Of a DNA stretch of 64,000 nucleotides, positions 22,301 through 34,500 are shown piece after piece. Made by a program: the position numbers and the translations under genes. Source of the DNA: Chlamydomonas sphaeroides (Eukaryota; Chlorophyta; Chlorophyceae; Chlamydomonadales; Chlamydomonadaceae); contig BDDC01000224.1 of the NCBI GenBank assembly GCA_001662425.1, positions 1 to 64,000 of the forward strand, given 5' to 3'. The notes beneath the pieces are model-generated. The model was not told the DNA's origin, did not search any database, and saw only the letters and a list, made by a program, of their open reading frames with translations. Each line of letters opens with the position of its first letter. Position 1 is the stretch's first letter.

Positions 22301-25300
22301 GCCGTCATGGCACGACTGCATCGCAGCCACGGGTGCGGGGAGCCGCAAACACACCGCGCGGGTCAGGGCAGTGACAGGCCGACACGCTGATGACAGGACA
22401 GGCCTCGCAGGCTCAGGTTGCCGGGTGTGTTCAAGTGTTACATAAAACAGAACCCCACGCGGCACAGCACGCCCCCATGTGCGCCCAGCCCCACGAGCCT
22501 ATGCGCTATGCCGTGTCAGTGCCCAACGCGCCAACACATGCCGGGCACATGCCGCCGCCCCGCAGTGCGCAACAACATCGTGGACGGCGCGACTGGGGCG
22601 GGTGTGGCCTTCTACAGCGCCCGGCAGGCAGTGGTGGTCCACAACACCCTGCTTGGGGTGGCGTCGGCCATGCAGGCGAGTGACCGCGCGCGCGTGTGTG
22701 AGGGGGCGGCGCGCCTGGCCTTGCCCTGTGCCCCCGGCTGCCCGCCCGCACCAGCCCCACCGCCCATATCCACCGGCCCCAGGCTGGCGTGCTGCTCAAT
22801 GTAAGCCCCAAGCTGCTGCACCACACGTGGGAGGTGGCGGAGCCCAACAGAAACATCGTCTTTAAGTGAGGCGGCCCGGCTAGGAGGGGCTCGGGGAACC
22901 CGGGCGCCCGCTAGCAGGGGCTGCAGGGGCTGCACCCAGCGTCCCGCGACAACATGAACACGTCTCAACCCATGTCTTAACCCCACACCGAGCCCCGCCC
23001 CCAGGAATAACATCGTGACCCTGGGCGGCGGCCCCAGCGCCCGTCTGGTGGTGGAGGCGCGCATAATGCAGGCCTCCGCACCCAACACGCGCCTCGCGCT
23101 GCTGCTGCCCAACACGACCACCTGCCCCGCGTCCGGCCACCGGCGCGCGCTCGCGTCTCGGTCCACCACTTCATCCTCGTCGTCATCCGAATCGGACGCC
23201 TCGACGGCTACAGGCTCCGAGGAGGGCCCGGGAGCGGCCCGCCGGCGGCGCCTGGCCGGGATGTCGTTTGCGGAGGCATATATCAACGCGCCCGGCGAGG
23301 CGCCGCGCAACCCCGACGGCTCTTGCCCGCTGTTCCCGCCCGACAACGCCTGGCGGCTGGACGTGACCGGCCTGCCCGTGCATAGCAACAGTGAGGTGTG
23401 TGGGGTGGGGTGGGGTGGGGCGGAGTGGTGCCGTGCGGCTGCTGCGCTGCCCCGGGTCGCCGGGGCGCAAGCCACAGGCTTACGAGCAAGGGTGACCGCA
23501 GGCCCCCACCCGCGCCCGGTCGTGCGAGCCTCCTCCCCTCGTTCGCCGGTGCTGCGGGGTGAGAGCTTTCTTTGCGGGTTGAAGCCTGGCGCCGCCGCTC
23601 CTTGCTTTCCGCAGGCCATCAAGGCAAAGATTGGCGTCGGCAGCAACCTGCACCCCGACTTCGGTGGCGGAGAGATGCGCGGCAGCCAGAAAGTGCGTCA
23701 CACGGTTACACATAGACTTGCATGCGTGCAAGAGTGCGAAGAGTTGTGCGTAAAGATAGGGCCGCCGCTCGGAGATTTCTTGTTGGTCGTCGTGCTGATG
23801 CTGGACACGGGTTGTGAGCTCTGTGTTGTACCGTGGCCGCAGATCCTGTACGGCATCCCCTTCGTCACCGTTGACTCCAGCCAGGGCACCCCCTTCGTCC
23901 CAGTGAGTACGACATGCCGTACAACGTCATGTACGGCAGTGCGGTCGCACATGGTCGCACGAACGTGGCCCCCAGGACCCTGGCCAGTGCGATGCTGGCA
24001 TGCAGCCCCAACCGACCCAACGCCCCGACCGCTTCCGGCAGATCTCCATCCCCGCCGACGGCTACGCCGACGAGTCCGATCTGCGGCCCGAAGGCTACCC
24101 CTTCCCGGCCAACGCGCCCGTGGAGGGGGCCTGGGCCAACTGCACTGATGCAGTCTGCGGGGTGAGCCGCCGCCGGCGGCCCGCGGGTCTGAAGCGGCAG
24201 GACCACAGCCCAAGCCAGTTCTGAGGCGAGCCCGCCGCTGTCCCGGCCATGTCTCGAACCTCCCAGGCTGACCGCCGAGCGCTACGTGCCGGCTTTTGTC
24301 AACCCCCGCTCCCTCCCCACGTGCCGGCTTCTATCAACCCCCGCTCTCTCCCCGTTCCCTCTCCCCGCTGCCTTGCCCCAGGGCGACCGCCATGTGCTGG
24401 TGGTGGACAACGCCACCTGCCTGCTGTACGAGACGTGGCGGAGGTGCGGCAGGAAGCAGAGAGCTGGTGCTGTGAGGCCTCCGCCGCCTCGGGGTGCGGG
24501 CTCCGTGGTGGCTCGATTATGGCTGCGGCAGGAGCCATTCAGCGAAAAAGGGCGGGCGGCTAAGGTCCCCGTTCCAGGGAAACGGCTCGGCATCCCCCAG
24601 GGTACGGCGTACGGCGCGCGCTGCAACGTGCCAGCCGACCTCGCTGCGTCCTGCTCACCGCCCGCAGCTTCCCCCCCGGCGTCACCAACAGCAGCTGGCA
24701 GGCCGACGTCGTGGCCATCTTCAACATGTGAGCTCGTGCGTGTGTGCCCGTGCCTGGTGGGATGACGAGCGCTGGCGCCTGACCTGGCGCTGGCCCCGGC
24801 CTTGTACCGCCGCCGGACACCGCGTCGCCACTGCTTTGTCCCACCTGGCTCCAACCATGACCCTTGCCCCGGACCCGCCAGGAGCCGCAACGCGCTCGGC
24901 CGGCCGCTGGGCTGGACCTCCTCTGACGCGGCCGGCATGGCGGTGCTGCCGGGGCTGGTCAAGTGGGACGAGGTAGTGGTCAAGGTGAGCGCCGGGAGGC
25001 CCGACCGTGCTGGGGACACCTACACGCATTCAGCACCCGAGCCGCACCCCATGCAACGGCCCCACACGGTGTGCTCGTGCCAACTGGCAGGGCGTCATCG
25101 ACCACGCCATCCGCTTCACGGGCCCCAACTCGCGCCGCGCCTACGTGCCGCCGGCGACGCACTTTGCGGGGTCGCGAGACATGGGCCCAGACTCGCCGCC
25201 CATGGGCCTCCGAGTGCGGCTCAAGGTACCTCGACTGCATTGAGGGAGGGATGGCTGGCGGGTTGAATGGAGTCGATGGGGGATGGCTGCGGGATGCAGT

Positions 25301-27004
25301 GAAATGCTGTAGGAGTGCAGCAGAATGTTGTAGGAGTGCAGCAAAATGCTGTAGGAATGCAGAGAAGATGTGCAGCACCTCGGCTGACAGGGACAGGAAC
25401 AGCGGTGTCTTGTCCGAGTGTGGCACATCACCTCCGGCCCCTGGTCCCCATGCGCCCTTGCCCGTGCCTCGCCGTGCTGTGTTGCACGACAGGCTGACTA
25501 CGACTGCCAGCCGCTGCTGCCCGTGGCGCGCATCGTCTGTACGGCGCTCAAGAAGTACGGCGGAATCTTCGCCGACAACGGCTCCCCATGGTACTTCTCC
25601 GGTGCGAGTCGCCGTGCGCCCGTAACACCAGGCAGCGACGCGTGCTTAGGAGGCGAGGGCCGGATGGAAGGTACTCGGCGCTTGCATGCCGAGGCAGGTG
25701 CAGCCCATGTATGGCCCCAACAGCCGCCCGCAGGTGGCTGCCGGGCGGCCGACCGACCCTGCCCCCACACCCGGCCACGCAGGCGAAGCCAACGCAAAGT
25801 GGGAAACCGGCACGTGGCTGTCCCAGATCCAAGGTGAGGGGCGTGGGACGCAGGGCCACGCAGCACAGCTCCCGGCGTTGACCGCATGTTGATGTGGCTG
25901 CTACTTGCGCGGCGCTGCGGCTGCTGGGCATCGTGCAGCGCCGGCAGCAGCGGGGCGACATGCCGCGGCAAGTGTGCGACCCGACTGCTGCCCCGCCCTT
26001 GCCGTGCCTCACCACGTCGTCAGACATCAAGAAGATCCCCGCCAGCGCCATGGAGGTCCTCGACAGCGGCTGTTACTGCACCAACGCGGACTGCACCCTG
26101 GCAGAGTGCGACGGAGTGCCCAACGGTGCGCGACCTACCTTGGCGCTAATGGGCACGCAAACACCGCCGTCTCCGCCCTCGGCTGCGCGGGGGCCGCGCG
26201 CCGGCCGGCCGGACCCGCAGCACGCTCGAGCCGAGCTCGATGTGGCGCACAAGGCATATGGCAGCCCCGTACCATGTACACCCTCTTGCCAACCCTTTAT
26301 GCATGTCACTACCCGCCGCCAACCCCAACCTCCTGGCGCCATGTCACGCCCCGCAGTCGACCCCGGCGCGCTGCCCATGTACGCTGCGCTCAACTCCACC
26401 TCGGACCTGGTGTTCGCCAACAACATCTACCACAAGCCGGGCGGCGGACCCGCGGGTCGCTACGTGGACCGCCGCCTGCCGCCCCTGGGCAGCGGCTACG
26501 ACGGCGCCCTGGCGGGCTGGCAGGTGCGTCCCATCGATCGCTTAAACAGGCCCCCGCCCCCGCCTGGGCCATGACTTGCCGCCCGGGGCTGCCGCCCGCA
26601 TGGGGCATATGCGTGTCCCCTGCCTTTTTACTACAGAAACAGCGTGGAAGTTATTGGAGGGTACCTGAGACAAGTGCCAGTACTGGCAGCCCGGGGACTC
26701 GAAGATCCAAGGGTCAGCTTGGAGGCCTGCGCGTCCCCTGCCTACAATGAGCCCGTGTATTGGTTATGGAGTGTTGAGTAAAGCCTATACCATGCTCAAA
26801 CAGGCCTACCTGGCGGGCGAGGTGGGCAGCGTGGAGGCAGACCCTCGGGTCGCAGGCGCCCCGGGGTACGCACCAGGCGCCGGCAGCCCCGCCCACGGCT
26901 CCGCGCCGCGGCTGGCGGAGGCGACGACCGACTTCAACGGCGCCAGCAGGGGCCCGGCGGGAGGCACCACGGACGCTGGCGCGGTGCTGGCGGCGGCGGC
27001 GTGA
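13342..27004 (+). CDS. Giant secreted DNRLRE / double beta-helix protein
   Basis: 47 predicted exons with unbroken phase give about 1672 residues. Landmark exons: 13342..13491, 13802..13910, 14297..14439, 15261..15479, 15635..15705, 16935..17085, 18209..18388, 19212..19397, 19912..19992, 21639..21776, 23005..23395, 24042..24161, 25091..25225, 26357..26523, 26804..27004. Order: signal peptide (LLLAVLTLHATGTTVLGA); DNRLRE-like domain to about 270 (SLVRFAGAHALVPPGSVV, RPALWLDY); beta-helix 1, about 295-750, opening WWVATNGSD and MPGDKIYLMNG with stacked turns such as SSGVKLVMKAANITF; beta-helix 2 from about 800 (LLVDAVAGNDITGSGNATHP), interrupted at about 1195-1535 by another domain; beta-helix 2 resumes at NNIYHKPGG and ends in SVEADPRV. 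Family knowledge suggests an extracellular polysaccharide-binding or lyase-like role; no catalytic residues were identified. A split into two genes near 19,710-19,912 cannot be excluded, but phase is continuous there. Confidence 0.75.
23005..26125 (+). other. Region encoding the domain inserted in beta-helix 2
   Basis: Exons 23005..23395, 23615..23692, 23843..23902, 24042..24161, 24382..24443, 24668..24727, 24882..24984, 25091..25225, 25493..25601, 25783..25833 and 26024..26125. After a Ser/Glu linker the protein reads CPLFPPDNAWRLDV, VGSNLHPDFGG, GDRHVLVVDNATCLLYE, DHAIRFT, MGLRVRLKADYD and ALKKYGGIFADNGSPWY, ending near MEVLDSG. From memory this matches a recurring domain of secreted bacterial and fungal proteins of unknown function. 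No family accession is claimed. Helix turns (NNIVTL, NNIYHK) flank it, so it appears nested. Confidence 0.55.
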
Positions 27005-28358
27005 GGCGGTGTAGCACAGCGCGCTCGTTCGTGGGGGTGGGCTTCGCAAAGCGGGCAGGAGGATCGGTATCGATCCTACACTCGCATTCATTTCGCCGTG
27101 TTCAGCTGTCGGGAGGCATGCTGGCAAAACACACTGAGCTCGCGTATGTTTGCTCGAAATTCTTGAGCATGCGCAGGAGCATGCAGGCTATCGATGCGTA
27201 GCAGCATTGATGAGCTGCTGCCCTGGCCCTGTTCCCGGGGGGACGTTAGTTGCTAGTGAGTAGGGTAAACATCGTACCTGGAATTCATGTGCAGGCAGGG
27301 CGGCGTGCGAATCGCAAATTATTTGGCTGCGTGAACCAATGGACACACGCCGGGCTGCAGCGGGCGGTGGGCCGCCCTCTCCCGCGATCGATCAGCGCAT
27401 CACCAACACCCAGGGCGTGCCGCGCGGCGCGTGTATCGTAGGCGTCCACCTGCCACAGCGTGTTACAATAAGATCTGGATGAACACACGAAGCTCTCCGT
27501 ATGCCATCGTACGAGCATAGTAATGCTGCGCCGACGCGGCCCGCGGTGCTATAATAACACGCGGCGTCTCTTCCAATTGATGCTCGGCGCCCAACCGCAC
27601 CCCCCGTGGCGCCCGGCCATCCACGCCTGCCGGAGCGCTGCGGCCTCATGCCGGCGCCACGCGCGCCCTCATACATGGCCCGCTACCCTGCGCTACCCAG
27701 CCATGACGCCACCTCGGCCCCCTCACCTGACCAGGCCTGTTGCGGGACGTCCGCATGCACCGCCACTCCCAGCTCCTCCCCCGCAGCCACGCCGCCACGC
27801 CGCCAAGCCTTGGTCGCCGCAAGCACCCCGCCGTGCCGCGGTTCTCGTCAGCTCGGGTCCCGCACGTGGGACGTTTGAAGCTGGTAGCGGCGCCGCGCAC
27901 GGTGAGGTAAGGTCCCCGCTTCCACGCTTCCACCTAGTTGATTCCTCGCATACCAAACGCACCTCTCCCAGCAGCCCCTTGCGGGCTACTCCAGTTACGA
28001 GCTACGCCCTTGAGCTCAGACCCGCACCGCCAGCATTCCGCAGCACAGCATAAAAAACACCAGCGAAGTCGAGAACCAGTACCTGCAGTCCTGCGCACCC
28101 GACATTTCATCCATAACCGCTGCGACTGGGGGCCAAGCAGGCCGACAAGCAGCATGCAGGGGGGAGTGAAGCAGCGGCACGCAGCAGCCGGCACGCAGCA
28201 TGCCGCTGGGCATGCGCCACGCCGAGGGCGCGTGGCGTGCCGCTGAACCAATCCAATCCTACCCAAAACAACCCAACCTAACCCTCCCGCCGGTCGTCAC
28301 CTCCGCCCGCACACGCCACGCTTGCACATACACGCAGCCCCGCCTCCCGGTCCCGCGA
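27005..28358. other. Intergenic gap, no gene seen
   Basis: Convergent gap between the beta-helix gene and the TPR gene. ORFs are short and without recognisable domains. A stretch near 28250-28290 is rich in CCCAA/CCTAACC, weakly telomere-like. TTACA near 27463 (minus TGTAA) is far from the TPR stop. Confidence 0.5.
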
Positions 28359-30658
28359 TCATCCCCTGGCCGCCGCAAACATCCTGCCGTACAGGCTCCT
28401 ATCAGCCCGCAGGTCGCGGGCCCGCAGCTTCAGCAGCTGCTCGCGGAGCGCGGCCAGGTCCGTGGCTCCGCCCCCACCGCCGCCGCGCGCCGCCAGCTGC
28501 TCCGCTGCCGCCAGGTCCGCCTCCGCCGCCTGCGGGCCGGGCTCCAGGCAGGGCAACACCCACAACCCGCCGGTCAGCCCGGTAAGTCGGTCAGGCGACA
28601 CCGGACTGCGCGTGCCCTCGCGGTCCTGCCGTCGGTCTGGTGCATGGCATGCGTCCATGCGGTACCGCAACAGCCCCTGCATGTGGAGGGCTGAGGCCAG
28701 GAAGGGCTGGGTCTGCCAGCGGTACGCCCTGCACCGCCGGCTCGCGTGCCCTCACAAGCAAAAAGGCTCGCGTGCCTTCCACGCGCCGGTGCCGCGGCCA
28801 GCCCTGCCACCACGCCCCCAAGCGATCGCCGCAAGCCGCTGCCCCCAAGCCCCGCCCCTCGCTCGTACCGGGTAGTCGTGGCGCAGCATGTGGGCATGGG
28901 CCCGGCGCGCGTGCGCCGCGACGCAGCCCGGCTCCACCTCCAGCGCGGCGCTGCAGCTGGCCACCGCGGCCCCGGGGCTGCCCAGCGCCAGATGGGCGGC
29001 GGCGGCGTTGAGCTCCAGCGCCGCCTGCGGGGAGCAGGAGAGTGGTGGCGAAGGGTTCGAGTGCGGGGGGAGGGGGCAGGTTGGGCCAGGGCAGGGCGGG
29101 GTGGCTTCCACGCTGGTTCTACAATGGAAGGGCGGGGTGGGACCGCGGCCGCGTTCAGGCGTCGTCGCGCCCCCGCGGCGGTCCGTGCCGCATCATCGCG
29201 GCGCACTAGGCAGGGCATCGCATATGCGGAGTTGCGCGCCGCTGGCAGGCAGGGCTCGTGCTCCGCGGCCGCCGCTGGCTGGCCCGTGTACAAGGCAGAT
29301 CCCGACGGCCGGCCCGCCCAACGCACCCGCGCTGCCGCCACGGCCGCGGCGTCGCCGGGGTCGGCCGGCTGCAGCAGCCGCAGCACCGCCAGCCCTCGCT
29401 CGTAGTGCCGCAGCGCGCCGGCGGCGTCGCCCGCCTCGTAGGCCCTGTTGCCCCGCTGCCGCTCCTCGAGCTGCCGGGGCCGGCCGGCAAATTCGGCAGT
29501 CGAGGGAACCCCGGGTATGGACGCATGGTCGGCGGGCGTGGCTGGCGTGGGCAGGCGGGGCGCCTGCAAACGGCTGCGCCGGGGCAGTTGTGTCCGTCCC
29601 GGCTGCTCCGCCTGCCATGGAGCCCCCAAATGCTCGTACGCTGCCAGCAGTCCATGTGCCCCACCTGCTCGTTCATGGCCGATGCCAGCTGCTCGGAGTT
29701 GCTCAGCAGCAGCCGCGGCCGCGTGTGCTGCTCAAAGGCCTCGCGGTGCGGGTTGTCGGGGTGCTGCGCGGGTTTGTGGGCGGCAGAAGCAAGGCGCAGG
29801 CGCGCGTTGGGAAGCCAGTGTGTCTCCGTCCCCGTGTGGCCGGACGCGCTTCCCCCGCAGCGCCGCCTCCGCCGCCTCGCCCCATCTCCGGGGCACCAAC
29901 AACGCACGACTGCCGCCTGCCCTTCCCTGTTTGCCCCCGCGCCCTACCTTGAGGTACGCCAGCAGCGAGGCCTCCAGCTGCGCCTCCGTCACCTCGCCGC
30001 GCTGCAGCAGCCGCAGCGCCCTCCGCAGCATGCCGCGAGCCACGGGGTTGCTGGCCCAGGCCGAAGGGCCGCCCTGGAGAGGGAGTTCATTCGCAGCATG
30101 CGTCAAGGAGAGCCGGGTTTGTGGGCAGGTTAGCCCGCAGGGTGGCGCGTGCCATGGCCCTGCCTGCTTGCCGGCCTGGCCCGCCGGTGCTGCGCCCGCG
30201 CAGCAGCCAGGCCCCACCTGCTCGCCCTGGCCGTTGAACAGGCTTGCCAGCAGCCGCGTCAGCGCGGGCGACTTGAGCACGGGCGCCAGCTCCGAGCGCG
30301 TCTGCGGGTCCAGCTCCTGCAGCTGCGGCGGGGTAAGAGAGGGACGCGCGCAGCACAATCACAGTCACAGTCACAGGCTGCGCTGCCACGGGCCAGGGGC
30401 GTGTGGTCAGAGCTCGGCGGGTCGCGGGGGTCTCCCGAGGAGGGTGGGCGCGTCCCAGGCGCCAGGCCCTGCGCCAGGCAGGACAGCCCGCGTGCGTGCC
30501 TTGGCCGCAACGCTCAGGCGCAGCGCCGCCTCCTGCTGCTCCAGCGACGACAGCAGCTCCTCGCGCTGCGCTGCCTCCACCAGCGCTGCGTTGCCGGACT
30601 GCTTGGCGAACTCCGCGAAGCTGGCCTGCAGCGCCCGCGAGTCCGCGAAGTCAAGCAT
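28359..30658 (-). CDS. TPR-repeat protein, co-chaperone-like
   Basis: Seven exons: 30500..30658, 30218..30322, 29948..30073, 29665..29763, 29327..29470, 28869..29024, 28359..28529; about 319 residues. ATG 30658 gives MLDFADSRALQ. The N-terminal half is helical and of unknown family. Residues about 164-265 hold tetratricopeptide units: ERQRGNRAYEAGDAAGALRH, then AALELNAAAAHLALG and ALEVEPGCVAAHARRAHA. The end DRSLYGRMF resembles the helix after the TPRs of FKBP-type immunophilins and related co-chaperones, so binding to Hsp90/Hsp70 is plausible, but no isomerase domain is present. The first intron seems to use a GC donor (AAG/GCACGC), since no in-phase GT is nearby; the exon 2 start could be 30316 instead. 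Substrate unknown. Confidence 0.7.
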
Positions 30659-31511
30659 GGCTGCGGCTGGGCTGCGTGGCTTACGGCCGTGAGAAGGATG
30701 CAGCAGTGCTAGCTTATATGTAGCACTGGTCATCGATCGAGGGCATGGTAGGCCAACGCGCTTCGCCTGGGACGGGCCGATGCTCCTTCCGTTGTCCCAT
30801 TCAATCCCGTGGGCTTGCCGCGTGAAGGCAACGGCAGATCCAGACACAACTGACACCCGCACAGTTGATTTCGCTGAACCTTACAGAGAAGGCCAGCCGT
30901 GTTGAGGAATGCTTCGCTCGAGGGCGGCCCATGCCAAGGCCCCCAACCCTGCTGCCGCTGCGCGCCGCGTAATAGGCGGCGGCCCCGGACGTCGCGTCCG
31001 CTTGCTGCTGCCACTGCAGTCCCCTTGCCGAACATCAAACCTGGCCTACCGTCACCATCGCCAACAACAACACACGACACGCAAGTCAAAGACGTCAAAA
31101 GCACGCGCGCGGCAGGGACAGGGCCGGCGGCAGGGCGCATCGCACCGCCGCCGCGCGGCCCAGCAAAAGAGCCGCCGCCGCTATGCCACGGGTAGTGTCG
31201 ACCCTGCTGCTATCTTGACCCTGCGCACACATGCGGCAGCAACGCCCTCGCACGGCTTCGGCCTCCAGCGCACTACACACACCCAGTCATCCACCACCAC
31301 AGCCTGCTCCTACTTGGTCCATCAGCGCTGTGCGGCGCCGTCCACCACGCAGCAGTGACACCCCACGCAACGCCGCGGCGCCGGTACAACATCCGGCGCC
31401 GGGACCAGCCCGCTCTCGCGAGGCCTCCGCGTCAGGCCGCCACAGCTGCTCCTCCAGCACGCCACCGAGGCGCGCCGCCGCTCCCTCCCTCCTGTCGAAG
31501 GCAGAGACCGC
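30659..31511. other. Gap between TPR gene start and EF-2 stop
   Basis: About 850 bp. Probably the EF-2 3' UTR plus the TPR gene promoter. TTACA at 30881-30885 is TGTAA on the minus strand, a possible EF-2 polyadenylation signal. No gene seen. Confidence 0.5.
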
Positions 31512-34500
31512 TTACAGCTTGTCCTCATACTCGGACAGGGGCTGCGGCTCGGGCTTCAGGCCCTTGCGCGCGCGGATGTTGAGCACCAGGGTGTTGGCCT
31601 GCGTGCCCTTGTCCAGGGGGTTCATGGGCATGACCTCCCAGTGGTCGAACACGCACTGCGGGAACGCCTGCCCGGAGGTGTTGGCGCGCAGCACCGAGGT
31701 AAAGCCGAACGACTCCACGACGGGCAGGTAGGCCTTGATGTTGTACATGGGCGTGCCGGGGCGCTGCATCTCCTCGAACACCATGCCGCGCTTGGTGTTG
31801 AGCGTCGAGTAGATGCCACCCAGGGCGCTCTCGGGTGCCTGGATCTCCACCAGGTACACGGGCTCGCACAGGCGGGGCTGCGCCGTCAGCTCGGCGGCGT
31901 AGATCACGCTGAGAGAGGGGAGAAGGGAACGGAGCGGGACAGTTTAGCGTGTCTAGCAGATAGGAGCCAGTCTTGGGCGCATTGATCGATTCACGAGCAC
32001 GCCATGGGACTCCAATCAGAACCCAAGCCCAAGGCCCCGAGAACGGTCTCACCGGCGGGCCGTGGGGATAATCTGGCCACCACCGCGGTGGATGGCGTCC
32101 GTGTGCAGGACCACGTCGTGGAACTCGAAGACGATGCCGCGCATGTTCTCCTCGGCCAGCACACCCTCCTTGCACGCCCACTGCATGGCGGCCACGCAGC
32201 TGTCCTTGATCTCGTTCAGGTACTGCACACCCTTGGTCACGTCAATCATCATGTTGGCGCCGTTGGTGTCGGGGGCGAAGCACCAGATCTTCTTGGCAAT
32301 CTCCTTGTCCCAGCCGAACTCCTCGGACAGGATCTTGGAGCGGATCTTGGGGTCGTCGCGGGGGCCGACCTATGATGGGACCGTGGGCAGCACGAGCGGG
32401 CCACACCGTCAGAATGCAGGAAGCAAAACAACGCGAGAGAAGACCAGCGCCCTGAAGGTACCGTTGCCCCACATCACTGAAACGGCAACGACTGGCTTGC
32501 TTCCAACACTTCTGCCCGTTTCTACCGCGCACACCCCTGCCCCGCCTGCCGCGCCCCTGCTTTCACCCACCCGGCCGGTCTCGATGGCCTCAGCCAGGCC
32601 GTCCTCCATGGGGCGGGCCTGGAGGTACAGGCGGTTGTGCTTGTTGGGCGACTTGGACATGACCGTGTGGTCCGACTGGGCAGTCACCGTCTCGCGGAAC
32701 GCCACCACGGGCTCGGAGATCTGCGGCCGGACGGGGGGGGCCGGGGGATAGCAAACAGAGCGTAAGCAAACCAGAACTCCAACGACTTCACATTACCCCT
32801 ACTTCACTGACGTCATCTTCTCCTCGCCCGCGTCCATAGCCTTAGCGAATTCATGTCCCGCCCTGCCTAACGAGCCCCAGATCCACCGCTCCTTGCCGAA
32901 ACCCCACCTTGATCTCAGCGCCGCCCATGAAGTCGTCCTGCAGATCCTTCAGGCAGATCTCCAGGTGCAGCTCGCCGGCGCCGGCAATGATGTGCTCGCC
33001 GGTCTCCTCGATGATGCACTGCACCATGGGGTCTGAGCGCGCCAGGCGCTTCAGGCCCTCCACCAGCTTGGGCAGGTCCGAGGCGTTCTTGGGCTCAACG
33101 GCCACGCGCACGACGGGCGACACGCTGAACTTCATGGCCTTCAGGGGGAAGGCGTCCTCGCACTTGTCGTTGGTGAGGGTGGCGGTCTTGGTGATGTACT
33201 GGTCCAGGCCCACCAGCGCCACGGTGTTACCGCAGGGCACGTCCTCCACGGCCTCCTGCTTGCGGCCCATGCACAGCACGGTGCGCTGCACCGACTTGTT
33301 GTACAGGTCCTTCTTCTCGCCTGAAGGCGGATAGATTGGGGCCGGAAGGGAGGTCGAGGGAAGGTCAGACGGTGGATGATGCAGGCGAGCTGGGGGCTCC
33401 ATATGCCGCACAGCCTCGTAAGCCGACTCGGCACTGTTAAAGCGCAGCCGCGCGAGCCCCTGGATACTTTTCATTTCTGTTGCCAGGTTAACGGCTGCGG
33501 GCTCTGACCCGACCAATTGGAACCCTGCCCTTGCGGTGCCCGGCCCAGCCCGCCGGCACCACTCACCGGGGATGTAGTTGGCGCCCATGATGCGGACCTT
33601 GGAGCCGGTCGACACCTTGCCGGCGAACACACGGCCGAAGGCGAAGAAGCGGCCCTTGTCCGAGGTGGGAATCATCTTGGAGATGTAGCACATGAGCGGG
33701 CCGTCGGCGTCGCAGTTGCGGATGGCCGTGGCGTACACGTCGTCGAGGGGGCCCTCGTACAGGACGTCCACGCGGTACTTCTGCGCCTTGGCGGGCGAGG
33801 GCAGGTGGTACACAATCATCTCCAGCAGCGCCTCGTGGGCGGGCAGCCACGACTGCATAATCTTCTTCATCAGGGGCTTGGCGGTCAGCTCCTTGTCCTC
33901 CGACTTCAGCAGGCGCAGGACTATCGGGCGGGAGGTGGAGGGGGGTAAAAGGAGGGACCGGCAGACGAAGGTTAGCGGGCACGGGAATGGGAGCAAGAGC
34001 GTCGGGCGCTCTGAACAAAAGAAGCGATGCCAGGGCACAGCAGACGGGCTGGCGAGCGAGAGCTGGAGCGCCATCACCAGCAGGTACCCTAACTTGCACC
34101 TACGCTCACCAGATAGTACTGTCGTACAACATTGTCGTACCAACCGCACACGACCCAGCCCAACCGTCGCTCACCGTTCAGCTTCTCCAGCATGGGCCAC
34201 AGCTTGTCCTTGGCGTCCTGCATCGCCAGCTCAATGATGGTCTTGATGGGCTCGTAGATGAACTGCACGAAGCCACGCTTGCAGGAGGGCGAGTCCGTCT
34301 GCTTGCTGGTCCACTTCTTCGTGGCGGGGTCGAAGAAGTTGTCACCCCACAGCTTCGTGATCATGCGCGCCTCGTCCGTGCCGAACTTGGAGGCGTACAT
34401 GCGGGCGAAGGTGGTGAGCGTGAACGCCCAGCCGTGCAGACCGGCCGAGAACGACACGGTGGACTTGTCCGGGTAGACCTGGATGTCGCCCATGGCGTCA

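Noticed and set aside
21093..22445. 450-codon plus-strand ORF in the beta-helix gene
   Set aside because: Reads through exon 28 and several introns. Only the first 34 codons match the helix sequence, and the spliced frame continues it better.
28249..28292. CCCAA/CCTAACC-rich stretch as a telomere remnant
   Set aside because: The units are irregular and few, not distinguishable from ordinary C/A-rich simple sequence.
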